From contig NZ_JBJKOP010000051.1 of NCBI RefSeq assembly GCF_046707225.1, positions 1 to 64,000 on the forward strand: DNA of 64,000 nt. Reading direction: 5' to 3'. How positions within the stretch are numbered: the first letter of the stretch is position 1; the number at the start of each line of letters is the position of its first letter. The position numbers and the translations under genes were made by a program. This stretch comes from Caproicibacter sp046707225. GTDB lineage: Bacteria; Bacillota; Clostridia; Oscillospirales; Acutalibacteraceae. Positions 8,934 to 16,875 of the stretch are shown here, one piece after another. Below the pieces are notes generated by a model. That model made no database searches. It was not told the origin of the DNA and saw only the letters and a program-made list of their open reading frames with translations.

Positions 8934-9977
8934 TTGAAGTATTTGTCCATACGGCAGCCGTATGAAATTATAGTCGGCGAAGGATCTTTCCCCTCTTTTC
9001 GCCCGGAAGAGGGAGAAGTTCTCTTAAAGATGCTCTACGGCGGGATTTGCGGAAGCGATTTAAGTACATACCGCGGCATCATGGCCTATGCCTCCTATCC
9101 CCGCATCCCCGGGCATGAGTTCTCTGCGGAAATCGTGGAGATCGGCCCAAACGAAAGGGGGCTAAAGCCGGGAATGGTGGTAACGGCGAATCCCTACTTT
9201 AACTGCGGCCATTGCTATTCCTGCCGAAGAGGATTGGTAAACTGCTGTGAAACCAACGAAACGATGGGCGTGCAGAGAGACGGTTCCTTCAGGGAATATT
9301 TCACCATGCCTGCCGACCGGCTGTTCGACGGCGAGGGAATCCCTCCTCGGCAGCTGGCTCTGATCGAACCGTTCAGCATTGGGTATCACGGTGTCAAAAG
9401 AGCGGATGTGAAATCCGGTGATAAAGTTCTTGTTGTCGGCGCCGGGACAATCGGAGTTTTGGCGGCCGTGTCCGCCCTTTTGATGGGTGGAGAAGTGTAT
9501 TTAAGCGATATTGATCCGGCTAAACTTGAGTATGTGAACACCAATTTCGATTTTGCGGGAACCTTGCTGAACGACAGCAGCGAACATTTTCAGGAGCAGG
9601 TTCGCTCCATTACAAATCATAACGGGTTCGACGTTACTGTGGAAGCGGTGGGACAGCCTTCTACCTTTCAAAACTGTGTCGACGCCGCCGCATATGGCGG
9701 AAGGGTCGTACAGATTGGGGTAGGCAAAAAGAGTCTGGAATTCAATTTTACTGTGATTCAGAAAAAAGAACTGAATATTTTCGGGTCACGAAACGCGCGA
9801 AACGATGATTTCCGGCACCTGATTCGCGCGGTCGGCGACGGAAAATTGAATATTGAACGGGTCATAACGAACGTTTACGACTTTACCAGAGCTGCCGACG
9901 CGTTTTCTGATTTTGACAGGAACACCGGGAAAATGATGAAGGTTTTACTGAAATTTTGCGATGAAAGCAGCCATTGA
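8934..9977 (+). CDS. Zinc-dependent medium-chain alcohol/polyol dehydrogenase
   Basis: A 347-residue member of the zinc-type medium-chain dehydrogenase family, likely oxidising a sugar alcohol or sugar acid with NAD(P). The N-terminal catalytic domain has the zinc-site motifs GGICGSDL and GHEFSAEIVEIG, and a structural-zinc cysteine cluster NCGHCYSCRRGLVNCC. The Rossmann domain begins at KVLVVGAGTIGVLAA (about residue 163). The acidic SDID after the second strand suggests NAD(H) preference. The TTG start at 8934 is supported by AAGGAAGGAAAG just upstream. The closest characterised types are sorbitol or L-galactonate/L-idonate-5-dehydrogenases, but the substrate cannot be fixed. It is a single gene with its own promoter and terminator. 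Confidence 0.85.
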   Translation: MKYLSIRQPYEIIVGEGSFPSFRPEEGEVLLKMLYGGICGSDLSTYRGIMAYASYPRIPGHEFSAEIVEIGPNERGLKPGMVVTANPYFNCGHCYSCRRGLVNCCETNETMGVQRDGSFREYFTMPADRLFDGEGIPPRQLALIEPFSIGYHGVKRADVKSGDKVLVVGAGTIGVLAAVSALLMGGEVYLSDIDPAKLEYVNTNFDFAGTLLNDSSEHFQEQVRSITNHNGFDVTVEAVGQPSTFQNCVDAAAYGGRVVQIGVGKKSLEFNFTVIQKKELNIFGSRNARNDDFRHLIRAVGDGKLNIERVITNVYDFTRAADAFSDFDRNTGKMMKVLLKFCDESSH

Positions 9978-10005
9978 AACTTTAACATCAGACCCCATGT
10001 GCGGC

Positions 10006-10044
10006 AAACCGCCGCCCGGATAAAATCCCGGGCGGCGGTTTTGC
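10006..10044. terminator. Bidirectional terminator between the dehydrogenase and YjfB genes
   Basis: A perfect 14-bp stem (AAACCGCCGCCCGG with CCGGGCGGCGGTTT) surrounds an 8-base loop and is followed by TTTT on the plus strand. It lies between two convergent genes and probably serves both. Confidence 0.85.
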
Positions 10045-10074
10045 ATGCGTATTCCCTTTGCGGCTGCTCTGTGT

Positions 10075-10254
10075 TCAGACCAGCATATCCAGAATGTGGT
10101 TCGAAGGGGCACTTTCCTGCATGCTCTGAATCAGTGAAATTCCCTCCGTCTGTTCCATGTCAAGGGTTTTCCTGAGTACGGTGGTCCCGACTGCCTGTTG
10201 GGTATTCGCCATGCTCATTGCCATACTGGCGTCTGCGATGCTACCGACATCCAT
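10075..10254 (-). CDS. YjfB-like small protein (putative motility protein family)
   Basis: A 59-residue ORF read on the minus strand from an ATG at 10254, with AAAGGAG nine bases upstream. It begins MDVGSIADASMAMSMANTQQ and continues with AVGTTVLRKTLD and a final ILDMLV. The alternating Ala/Ser/Met helix, central V.VL...LD and QxxG/E pattern match the YjfB family, annotated as a putative motility protein. That name comes from genomic association and the function is unproven. It lies 27 bases after the tautomerase gene, so the two are probably co-transcribed from the promoter at 10657. No flagellar genes are in the window. Confidence 0.75.
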   Translation of the reverse strand: MDVGSIADASMAMSMANTQQAVGTTVLRKTLDMEQTEGISLIQSMQESAPSNHILDMLV

Positions 10255-10281
10255 AACCGATTCTCCTTTCTAAGGGGCAAT

Positions 10282-10626
10282 TTAAAAATTACCGCCGTTC
10301 CAGCCCCAGTGCTGAACTTCCTCGTATTTTACATAGATGCGTTTGGCGCTGACGCCGAGTTCCCTGCCCAGAATTTTTGTAATTTCAGCCGTCAGAGCAT
10401 CATAAGCCGAATCCGGCGCCTTGCCGAAAATCTTTACTTCGACGAAAGCGGCTGGTTCCTGACTGTTCCCCTGAAACGCAATGCGGCAGTTGTCTTCAAA
10501 GGTCAGCATCAGCCAGCTTTCCGATTTTCCGGGAATCAGCGCAATCACATTTCCCAGTTCTTTTTTCAAGGTCTCTTCTTTTTCAGGTGAAATGCCCACG
10601 TTTACTTTTGTCTGGATGCAAGGCAT
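10282..10626 (-). CDS. MIF/phenylpyruvate tautomerase-family protein
   Basis: A 114-residue protein of exactly the length of the macrophage migration inhibitory factor family. It begins MPCIQTKVNV. In this family the initiator Met is removed and Pro-1 is the catalytic base, so the ATG at 10626 is the functional start. An upstream in-frame GTG at 10638 would bury that proline. The internal KSESWLMLTFED and C-terminal HWGWNGGNF correspond to the family's conserved active-site and C-terminal segments. The likely activity is keto-enol tautomerisation of phenylpyruvate-type compounds in the cytoplasm; the physiological role in bacteria is unclear. It is the first gene of a short operon with the YjfB-like gene. 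Confidence 0.9.
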   Translation of the reverse strand: MPCIQTKVNVGISPEKEETLKKELGNVIALIPGKSESWLMLTFEDNCRIAFQGNSQEPAAFVEVKIFGKAPDSAYDALTAEITKILGRELGVSAKRIYVKYEEVQHWGWNGGNF

Positions 10627-10656
10627 GTTTGGATTCACTTCCCATCTTTTTCCTTC

Positions 10657-10685
10657 ATTGTATCACACCGAAAAGGATACGGCAA
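10657..10685 (-). promoter_or_regulatory. Promoter of the tautomerase-YjfB operon
   Basis: Read on the minus strand, TTGCCG (10685-10680) and TACAAT (10662-10657) are 17 bases apart, about 30 bases before the ATG at 10626. Confidence 0.6.
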
Positions 10686-10811
10686 GTTTTCAACAAGCAA
10701 TCTTCCCGCCGCGTATCTGAAATTCCGTTTATTTTCCGGCATACGGATCTGGACAGAATCGAGTTCATCCGTCAGCCCGGTCAGCCTGCGGTCACACATG
10801 GAAGCTAGGAG

Positions 10812-11756
10812 CTAACCCCCGCATCCGCTGCAACCGGAGCAAGGCGAAAATCCCGCGACGTACGGGACACGCAGAATCGTAAAAGCACATTCCGTAAGAG
10901 AATACCGATGCACCTTTTCGCAGGTCAGCCGAACACACCCGTCCTGAAACTCGACCTGAACCGGCAGGGTCACGGTTGTCTCATCATCAAGCGGATTTGT
11001 CTTTTTTAAAGGCAGAATCGTTTCGAGCCGTGCATCCGGCAGTTGAACGATGATCTCATCCGTTACCGTCGAAAGTCTCGCAACGGTTCCGCCGGGTTCC
11101 AGACAAAGGGAATTGCGGTCGGCGGTTACAACAACCGGATTACTGTCGAAAGCGTGCAGGACACCGATCGGTGTGGTAACAGGCGTTGGTTCCGCCGGCT
11201 CCATTGATTGCAGCCTGCCGTCTTCATACAGAGAAAATCCGCCGCGTATTTTTACCTTTCCTAAAGGCGTCTGCAAGGTGATCCTTTCACAGGGAAACAG
11301 CGTAATGCTCTGTATACTGCCGCCCGGATAAAAGTGAATACTGATCATTTTTGCGGAAAATTCTCCGAAGTCAAAAGAAAAGTGAAGAGGCGCCGCTAGC
11401 TTTTCTTCATCCGCCTCCGACCAAAACCCGGAAATCTTCCCGTTCAACGGAAAAACGCGGCAGACGGAACCGTCCTCATAAAATGTGACCAGCTCGGCTG
11501 GAAATTCTCCGATTGGGGAAATGATTCCGGTCTGCTTCTCCAAAACGACCCTCTTGATCGCTCCGTCAGGGTAAAACCCGACCGCCTTTCCGTATTTTCT
11601 TCTGACATTTTCCGGACCAAAGCGCGGAACCAGAGTTCCGCAGCCGGTTTTCAGCTGGTTTTCGCACCCAAAACTGCAGCTTTTCAATGTTCCGTCGCCG
11701 TAAAACTCTTCCTCAAAGCAGCCGGCCAGACGGCCGTAACGAGTATCTATTTCCAT
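10812..11756 (-). CDS. MORN_2-like repeat protein with a cysteine-rich tail, divergent from nifH
   Basis: A 314-residue protein of no family I can name with certainty. It contains at least five copies of a short motif with consensus (F/L)Y-x-DG-x-(L/I/V), for example FYGDGTLKS (residues 18-26), FYPDGAIKR (61-69), FYEDGSVCR (92-100), and later FYPGGSIQS and LYEDGRLQS. These resemble MORN_2 beta-hairpin repeats. Cysteines cluster early (GC at 12-13, C27, C31, C39) and the protein ends CSGCSGCGG, which could bind a metal or Fe-S cluster. No signal peptide or membrane segment is visible. The ATG at 11756 has AAGGAGGAG upstream. It is preceded by a 45-codon ORF whose stop is two bases away, and it points away from nifH with a shared 350-base upstream region. 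A role linked to nitrogen fixation is only suggested by position. Confidence 0.75.
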   Translation of the reverse strand: MEIDTRYGRLAGCFEEEFYGDGTLKSCSFGCENQLKTGCGTLVPRFGPENVRRKYGKAVGFYPDGAIKRVVLEKQTGIISPIGEFPAELVTFYEDGSVCRVFPLNGKISGFWSEADEEKLAAPLHFSFDFGEFSAKMISIHFYPGGSIQSITLFPCERITLQTPLGKVKIRGGFSLYEDGRLQSMEPAEPTPVTTPIGVLHAFDSNPVVVTADRNSLCLEPGGTVARLSTVTDEIIVQLPDARLETILPLKKTNPLDDETTVTLPVQVEFQDGCVRLTCEKVHRYSLTECAFTILRVPYVAGFSPCSGCSGCGG

Positions 11757-11758
11757 AT

Positions 11759-11896
11759 TCAGCTCCTCCTTCCCCACAGGTCGCCGGCTCCACCGTGCCC
11801 CGTTCCGTCCCGCGGACGGGCGGTTTCACGGAGACAGGATAGAGACTTTGCCGCGATTTCTCCCCTACGGTTCAAAACAATCGAAATTGAACTCAT
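11759..11896 (-). CDS. Small 45-residue leader ORF upstream of the MORN-like gene
   Basis: On the minus strand an ATG at 11896 lies nine bases after a strong AGGAGG site. The ORF runs 45 codons (starting MSSISIVLNRRGEIAAKSLS) to a TGA whose last base is two bases from the ATG of the next gene. The AAGGAGGAG of that next gene is inside its last codons, so translation would be coupled. The predicted peptide is basic, hydrophilic towards its end, and not recognised. It could be a regulatory leader peptide or a real small protein. The strong ribosome site and tight junction support translation. Confidence 0.5.
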   Translation of the reverse strand: MSSISIVLNRRGEIAAKSLSCLRETARPRDGTGHGGAGDLWGRRS

Positions 11897-11971
11897 CTGA
11901 TTCGCCTCCTAATTTGCAGTTTTTAGTATTAAATTATTCATACGGTCACTTTTTGATCAGATCATTTTCCG

Positions 11972-11983
11972 ATATCGCGATAT
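11972..11983. promoter_or_regulatory. Candidate operator in the nifH upstream region
   Basis: ATATCGCGATAT is a perfect 12-bp palindrome in an otherwise AT-rich 350-base gap (11897-12247) between the divergent MORN-like and nifH units. It could bind a dimeric regulator serving either side. No sigma-54 (-24/-12) site was seen in the gap. Confidence 0.35.
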
Positions 11984-12119
11984 GATTAATTCATCTCAAT
12001 CAATATAACAATAGTGCTTTCCCTTCTAATAGTCAAGGATTCCCGCATAATATTATGATCTTTAGAACTATTATCCAAATTATAGAAAAATTGTCAGGCA
12101 TTCTCTATGATTTGATGTA

Positions 12120-12148
12120 TTGCTGAAAAAAGAATAATTAGATATACT
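12120..12148 (+). promoter_or_regulatory. SigA-type promoter of the nif operon
   Basis: TTGCTG (12120-12125) and TATACT (12143-12148) are 17 bases apart, roughly 100 bases before the nifH ATG. The rest of the leader is unstructured to the eye. Confidence 0.6.
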
Positions 12149-12247
12149 TTTATGCAACAAGTCACAGGATCAACTCCGAATTTTCGCCCCGGAACACTTT
12201 GCCGGCCGGAGTTCGGACGCGAACAGAAGCGTTAGGAGGCTGTCACT

Positions 12248-13072
12248 ATGCGACAAGTTGCCATTTACGGAAAAGGCGGAATCGGAAAATCCACAACGAC
12301 GCAGAACCTGAACGCGGGGTTGGCGGAAATGGGAAAGCACATCATGATCGTCGGCTGCGACCCGAAGGCAGATTCGACCCGGCTGATTCTCGGGGGGCTG
12401 GCGCAGCAGACCGTCCTCGACACGCTCCGGGAGGAGGGCGAGGACATCGACCTGGACTATGTGATGAAAACCGGATACGGCGGAATCAAGTGTGTCGAAT
12501 CCGGCGGGCCGGAGCCGGGTGTCGGGTGCGCGGGAAGAGGGATTATCACCTCCATTGGATTGCTGGAACGGCTGGGGGCCTATACTCCGGACCTTGACTA
12601 TGTGTTTTACGACGTTTTGGGCGACGTTGTGTGCGGCGGGTTTGCCATGCCGATCCGCGAAGGAAAGGCGCAGGAAATTTATATTGTGGCCAGCGGAGAA
12701 ATGATGGCGCTTTACGCCGCGAACAACATTTCAAAAGGGATTCAAAAATATGCCTCCACCGGCGGCGTGCGGCTCGGGGGGATCATCTGCAACAGCCGCA
12801 AAGTGGACGGAGAAGCGGAACTGGTGGAGGCTTTCGCCAAAGAGCTGGGCACGCAGATGATTCATTTCGTACCGCGCGACAATATGGTTCAGCGGGCGGA
12901 AATTAATAAAAAGACGGTGATTGATTACGCGCCCGAGTCCGACCAGGCCGCCGTTTACCGGGAACTTGCCAGGAAAATCGACGGCAACGATATGTTTGTC
13001 ATTCCGAAGCCGCTCAAGCAGGAACGCCTGGAACAGATCTTAATGGATCACGGAATGCTGGATATCGCATAA
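12248..13072 (+). CDS. nifH: Nitrogenase iron protein (dinitrogenase reductase)
   Basis: A 274-residue NifH, the homodimeric Fe protein that passes electrons from ferredoxin or flavodoxin to the MoFe protein with ATP hydrolysis. It shows the P-loop GKGGIGKS (8-15), the switch region VGCDPKADST (35-44), and the two [4Fe-4S] ligands Cys94 (GVGCAGRG) and Cys129 (GDVVCGG). Arg97 corresponds to the residue ADP-ribosylated in some other bacteria; no draT or draG is in the window. Ribosome site TTAGGAGG precedes the ATG. It is the first gene of the nif-mod operon, and control is more likely through NifI1/NifI2. Overall sequence and gene order resemble the Clostridium pasteurianum type. Confidence 0.98.
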   Translation: MRQVAIYGKGGIGKSTTTQNLNAGLAEMGKHIMIVGCDPKADSTRLILGGLAQQTVLDTLREEGEDIDLDYVMKTGYGGIKCVESGGPEPGVGCAGRGIITSIGLLERLGAYTPDLDYVFYDVLGDVVCGGFAMPIREGKAQEIYIVASGEMMALYAANNISKGIQKYASTGGVRLGGIICNSRKVDGEAELVEAFAKELGTQMIHFVPRDNMVQRAEINKKTVIDYAPESDQAAVYRELARKIDGNDMFVIPKPLKQERLEQILMDHGMLDIA

Positions 13073-13105
13073 GACCGGCCGCGAGACGGAGAGGAGGATT
13101 TTAAA

Positions 13106-13432
13106 ATGGTTTTAGTCAGGGCAATCATCCGACCGGAGAAAATGGGGACTGTACTGTCAGAATTGATGGCCGCGGGATTTCCGGCAATCACAAAAATGGA
13201 TGTCTACGGCAGGGGCAAACAAAGAGGGATTACAGTGGAAGACGTGCATTATGACGAAATTCCGAAGGAGATGCTTCTGGCCGTCGTCCGTGACGAAGAC
13301 AAAGACGATGTGGTCAAGGTCATTCTGCGAAACGCGCGTACCGGAACAAAAGGAACGTTCGGCGACGGAAGAATCTTTATTTCTCCCGTGGAAGAGGCTT
13401 TTACCATCAGTACCGGAAAGGCCGGTCTGTAA
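13106..13432 (+). CDS. nifI1: PII-like nitrogenase regulator NifI1
   Basis: A 108-residue PII/GlnB-family protein starting MVLVRAIIRPEKMGTVLSEL. Residues about 30-60 (DVYGRGKQRGITVEDVHYDE) form a T-loop region that differs from classical GlnB, as in NifI1. In methanogens and several Clostridia NifI1 and NifI2 form a complex that binds the MoFe protein and switches nitrogenase off when ammonium is available; 2-oxoglutarate relieves this. The position directly after nifH and before nifI2 and nifD is the hallmark arrangement. Ribosome site GAGAGGAGG precedes the ATG. Function is by family and order, not measured. Confidence 0.93.
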   Translation: MVLVRAIIRPEKMGTVLSELMAAGFPAITKMDVYGRGKQRGITVEDVHYDEIPKEMLLAVVRDEDKDDVVKVILRNARTGTKGTFGDGRIFISPVEEAFTISTGKAGL

Positions 13433-13446
13433 GGAGGGTGGTCAGA

Positions 13447-13836
13447 ATGAAAGAGATTATGGCGCTGATCCGTCTTAACATGATCGGCCCCACAAAAGAG
13501 GCGCTTTCAAAAGCGGGTTTCCCTTCCTTTTTCTGCCGGAAATGTCTTGGCCGGGGAAAGCGGAGTCTCGACCTGAGCACGCTGAAACTGATGGTCGAAA
13601 GTGAAATGCAGATTCCCGCCACGCCTTACGGCGAAGCACTGACGGAAAGCGCGCGGCTGATTCCGAAACGTCTTTTTACGCTTGTGGTCGACGACGACGA
13701 GGTAAAAAAGGCGGTCGATACAATCATCCGCGCGAACCAGACGGGAAATCCCGGGGACGGAAAAATTTTCGTGCTTCCGGTTAAGGAAACATACAAGGTG
13801 CGTACGGCGGAATTTTCCGCGGACCGCCTGATTTAA
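13447..13836 (+). CDS. nifI2: PII-like nitrogenase regulator NifI2
   Basis: A 129-residue PII-family protein starting MKEIMALIRLNMIGPTKEAL. The extended T-loop region with CRKCLGRGKRSLDLSTLKLM is typical of NifI2, which is longer than NifI1. The ATG at 13447 sits nine bases after TAAGGAGGG and is preferred over an in-frame GTG at 13438 inside that site. It begins 14 bases after nifI1 and precedes nifD, so the NifI1-NifI2 complex and its target would be made together. The C-terminal KIFVLPVKETYKVRT matches the PII core strand. Confidence 0.93.
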   Translation: MKEIMALIRLNMIGPTKEALSKAGFPSFFCRKCLGRGKRSLDLSTLKLMVESEMQIPATPYGEALTESARLIPKRLFTLVVDDDEVKKAVDTIIRANQTGNPGDGKIFVLPVKETYKVRTAEFSADRLI

Positions 13837-13879
13837 CGGGGCGCGGTGGAAAAAGCCGGCCGGGAAAGGACTGGTATCG

Positions 13880-15496
13880 TTGGAAGAACGAACTCGGATT
13901 TTGGATCAGTACGGGGCCAGAGTCTATAAAAACAGAAAAGAACATGTCATACAGGTGGAAAACGCTCCCAGCGATCAGAGCATCGCGGCAAATTCCCGCT
14001 CGGTCCCGGGAATCATGACAAACCGCGGATGCTGTTACGCAGGGTGCAAGGGCGTGGTGCTCGGCCCGCTCAAGGACGTGGCCATTATCACGCACGGCCC
14101 CATCGGCTGCGGTTTTTACAGCTGGGGAACCCGCCGCAACAAGGCTACGCCCGTTGACGGAAGAAATTTTTTGGAGTACTGCCTGTCAACCGACCTGCAG
14201 GAACCGGATATCGTGTTCGGCGGGGAAAAGAAGCTGAAGCAGGCAATCCGCGAGGCCGTCGGCATCTTTCACCCGAAATGCGTCATGATCTGCTCCACCT
14301 GCCCGGTCGGCCTGATCGGCGACGATATTCAGGCCGTGGCGGATTGGGCGCAGCAGGAATTTTCCATCAAATGCCTCGCGTTCAGCTGCGAAGGGTATAA
14401 AGGCGTCAGCCAGTCCGCCGGGCATCACATTGCAAACAACGGCCTGATGAAATACATCGTCGGGTCGGGCGACGCACCCCCTGCCAAGCGGTTCTCCGTC
14501 AATATTCTGGGCGAATACAATATCGGCGGGGACGAATGGGAAATCGCCCGCATTCTCAAGCGGATCGGTTACGACATCGTCGCGACGTTCACCGGCAACG
14601 GCAGCTACGAAACGATGAAAAACGCCCACACCGCCAGTTTGAATCTGGTTCAATGCCACCGGTCGATCAATTACATCGCGGAAATGATGAAGGATAAATA
14701 CAATATCGACTGGATCAAGGTCAATTTCATCGGTCTTGGAGCCGTGTGCAAATCCCTGCGGGACATGGCAAAGTACTTCGGCGATCCGGACCTGACGGCC
14801 CGCACCGAGGCGGTGATTGCCGACGAGCTTTCCGAGATCCAGGACGACATCGATTATTACCGCGAAAAGCTGAAAGGAAAAACAGCCGGAATTTTTGTCG
14901 GCGGTTCGCGCTCGCATCATTACCAGAACCTGCTGGCCGATTTCGGCGTTCACACGGTGATTGCCGGGTATGAGTTCGCGCACCGCGACGATTATGAAGG
15001 GCGCGGTATCCTGCCCAACATTAAAGAGGACGCGGACAGCAAAAATATTGAACAGCTCCACATGCAGCCGGACGAAAAGCATTACCGGATGATTGTTTCC
15101 AAAGAGCGGTTCGAAGACCTGAAACAGGAAATTCCGCTCGCGGATTACGGCGGAATGATTCATGAGATGAACGACGGCAATATGGTAATCGACGATTTCA
15201 ACCATTTCGAAACTCTGGAGCTGCTGCGCCTGTTTAAACCGGATTTCTTCTTTTCAGGAATCAAGGACAAATATATCCTGCAAAAGGCGGGCGTCGTTTC
15301 CCGCCAGATGCATTCCTACGATTACAGCGGGCCTTATGCGGGATTCCGCGGAGCCGTAAATTTCGCAAGAGATATTTCCATGGGCCTGTACGTCCCCGTG
15401 TGGGGCTACGTGACGCCCCCCTGGAAAACGGAACCGACCCTTACCGGAAGGCTGACGCATCCGGAGGAAGAGAGGCAGGGAAAGAAAAATGCTTAG
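13880..15496 (+). CDS. nifD: Nitrogenase MoFe protein alpha chain
   Basis: A 538-residue alpha subunit of dinitrogenase, which carries FeMo-cofactor and shares the P-cluster with NifK. P-cluster cysteines are Cys51 (NRGCCYAGC), Cys77 (GPIGCGFY) and Cys141 (STCPVGLIGDD). FeMo-co ligands are Cys259 (LVQCHRS) and His478 (RQMHSYDYSGPY). Gln178 and His182 of GVSQSAGHH match Gln191 and His195 of Azotobacter NifD. It is about 45 residues longer than the Azotobacter protein because of an insertion around residues 380-430 (DADSKNIEQLHMQ region), a known feature of clostridial NifD. The His-Ser-Tyr-Asp-Tyr context argues against AnfD. Translation probably starts at TTG 13880 behind GGAAAGGA. The last codons overlap the nifK ATG. 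Confidence 0.97.
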   Translation: MEERTRILDQYGARVYKNRKEHVIQVENAPSDQSIAANSRSVPGIMTNRGCCYAGCKGVVLGPLKDVAIITHGPIGCGFYSWGTRRNKATPVDGRNFLEYCLSTDLQEPDIVFGGEKKLKQAIREAVGIFHPKCVMICSTCPVGLIGDDIQAVADWAQQEFSIKCLAFSCEGYKGVSQSAGHHIANNGLMKYIVGSGDAPPAKRFSVNILGEYNIGGDEWEIARILKRIGYDIVATFTGNGSYETMKNAHTASLNLVQCHRSINYIAEMMKDKYNIDWIKVNFIGLGAVCKSLRDMAKYFGDPDLTARTEAVIADELSEIQDDIDYYREKLKGKTAGIFVGGSRSHHYQNLLADFGVHTVIAGYEFAHRDDYEGRGILPNIKEDADSKNIEQLHMQPDEKHYRMIVSKERFEDLKQEIPLADYGGMIHEMNDGNMVIDDFNHFETLELLRLFKPDFFFSGIKDKYILQKAGVVSRQMHSYDYSGPYAGFRGAVNFARDISMGLYVPVWGYVTPPWKTEPTLTGRLTHPEEERQGKKNA

Positions 15497-16853
15497 CATG
15501 ACGCCGAAAGAAATGAACGAACGGACCGCACTCCGGATCAATCCGTGCAAAGTCTGCCAGCCGGTCGGCGCCATGTACTGCGCGCTCGGCGTTCACGGCT
15601 GCATGCCGCACAGCCACGGTTCCCAGGGATGCTGCTCCTATCACCGGACTTATCTCTCCCGCCACTTCAAGGAACCGGCCATCGCCTCCAGCAGCTCGTT
15701 TACAGAGGGCGCCTGCGTATTCGGCGGCAACAGCAATTTGAAGACCGCCGTCAAAAACATCTTCGACATCTACGATCCGGACATTATCGCCGTACACACC
15801 ACCTGTCTGAGCGAAACCATCGGCGACGACGTCAAATCCTATCTTCAGGAGATGGAGATTCCCGAAGGAAAATTCATCGTCCATGCCAACACGCCGAGCT
15901 ACGTCGGTTCCCACGTCACCGGCTTTTCCAACATGATGAGCGGGTTTATCCGCTATCTGGCGCATTCAACGGGAAAATCAAACGGAAAAGCCGCAATCTT
16001 TCCGGGTTTTGTGAATCCCGGGGATATGCGTGAGCTGAAGCGGATCGCCGCTCTGATGCGGGCGGACTGCATTCTGTTCCCCGACACCAGCGGCGTTATG
16101 GATTCCCCGATGACCGGCTCCTACGAGATGTATCCTCGGGGCGGAACAAGAATCGAGGAGATCGCCGCTCTCGGGGACTGCGACAGAGTTTTCGCTCTGG
16201 GTGAACTGACAAGCGCCCAGCCCGCCGCCGACCTGGAGCGAAAATGCAAGGTTCCGCACACGCTGCTCCCCTACCCGATGGGCATCGGAGCAACCGACTC
16301 CTTCGTCATGGCGCTCTCCCGGTATGTTCGCGGGGAGGTTCCGTACGCGCTGGAGGAGGAACGCGGGCAGGCAATCGACCTGATGATGGACGCCCATCCG
16401 TATTATTACGGGAAATCCGCTGCGATTTACGGCGATCCGGATACCGTGCTCGGGCTGACAAGTCTGACCCTTGAAATGGGGATGATTCCCAAATATGTCA
16501 TTACCGGTACTCCCGGCGAAGCGTTCGTCACAAAGGCAAACGCCCTGTTCTCCCAGTTCGGGATGGAGGACTGCACGGCAAAAGCCGCGGCCGACCTTTT
16601 CGAGCTGCACCAGTGGATCAAGAACGACCCGGTGGATCTTCTGATCGGCGGTTCACACGGAAAATATATCGCCCGTGCGGAGGATATTCCGATCGTGCGC
16701 GCCGGGTTCCCGATTCTGGACCGCTACGGGCACATCTACCAGCCTCTGGTGGGATACCGCGGCGTGATGCGGCTGGTGGAAAAAATCGCAAACGCAATGA
16801 TGGACCGCAGGGACCGCGACTGCGCGGATGAAGATTTTGAAATGGTTATGTAG
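15489..16853 (+). CDS. nifK: Nitrogenase MoFe protein beta chain
   Basis: A 454-residue beta subunit, shorter at the N-terminus than Azotobacter NifK, as is usual in Clostridia. P-cluster ligands are Cys23 (PCKVCQPVGA), Cys48 (HGSQGCCSY) and Cys106 (HTTCLSETIGDD). Further conserved blocks are TEGACVFGG and the SPMTGSYEMYPRGGT region. The ATG overlaps the end of nifD by eight bases, so the two subunits are translationally coupled, fitting the alpha2-beta2 complex. A hairpin follows at 16876-16911 before nifE, which could stabilise the nifHDK message or lower downstream expression. Confidence 0.97.
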   Translation: MLSMTPKEMNERTALRINPCKVCQPVGAMYCALGVHGCMPHSHGSQGCCSYHRTYLSRHFKEPAIASSSSFTEGACVFGGNSNLKTAVKNIFDIYDPDIIAVHTTCLSETIGDDVKSYLQEMEIPEGKFIVHANTPSYVGSHVTGFSNMMSGFIRYLAHSTGKSNGKAAIFPGFVNPGDMRELKRIAALMRADCILFPDTSGVMDSPMTGSYEMYPRGGTRIEEIAALGDCDRVFALGELTSAQPAADLERKCKVPHTLLPYPMGIGATDSFVMALSRYVRGEVPYALEEERGQAIDLMMDAHPYYYGKSAAIYGDPDTVLGLTSLTLEMGMIPKYVITGTPGEAFVTKANALFSQFGMEDCTAKAAADLFELHQWIKNDPVDLLIGGSHGKYIARAEDIPIVRAGFPILDRYGHIYQPLVGYRGVMRLVEKIANAMMDRRDRDCADEDFEMVM

Positions 16854-16875
16854 GAATCATCCTATTATTTTCTGT

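Noticed and set aside
11897..12247. Sigma-54/NifA-type promoter for nifH
   Set aside because: No GG-N10-GC element of the -24/-12 type and no TGT-N10-ACA upstream activator site was found.
14186..15205. 339-codon minus-strand ORF inside nifD
   Set aside because: Shadow frame of the conserved nifD gene; no ribosome site and no recognisable protein.
13880..16853. Vanadium or iron-only nitrogenase (vnf/anf)
   Set aside because: No small delta-subunit gene (anfG/vnfG) between D and K. The RQMHSYDYSGPY segment and the insertion around 380-430 are as in clostridial MoFe protein, and molybdate transport genes are in the operon.
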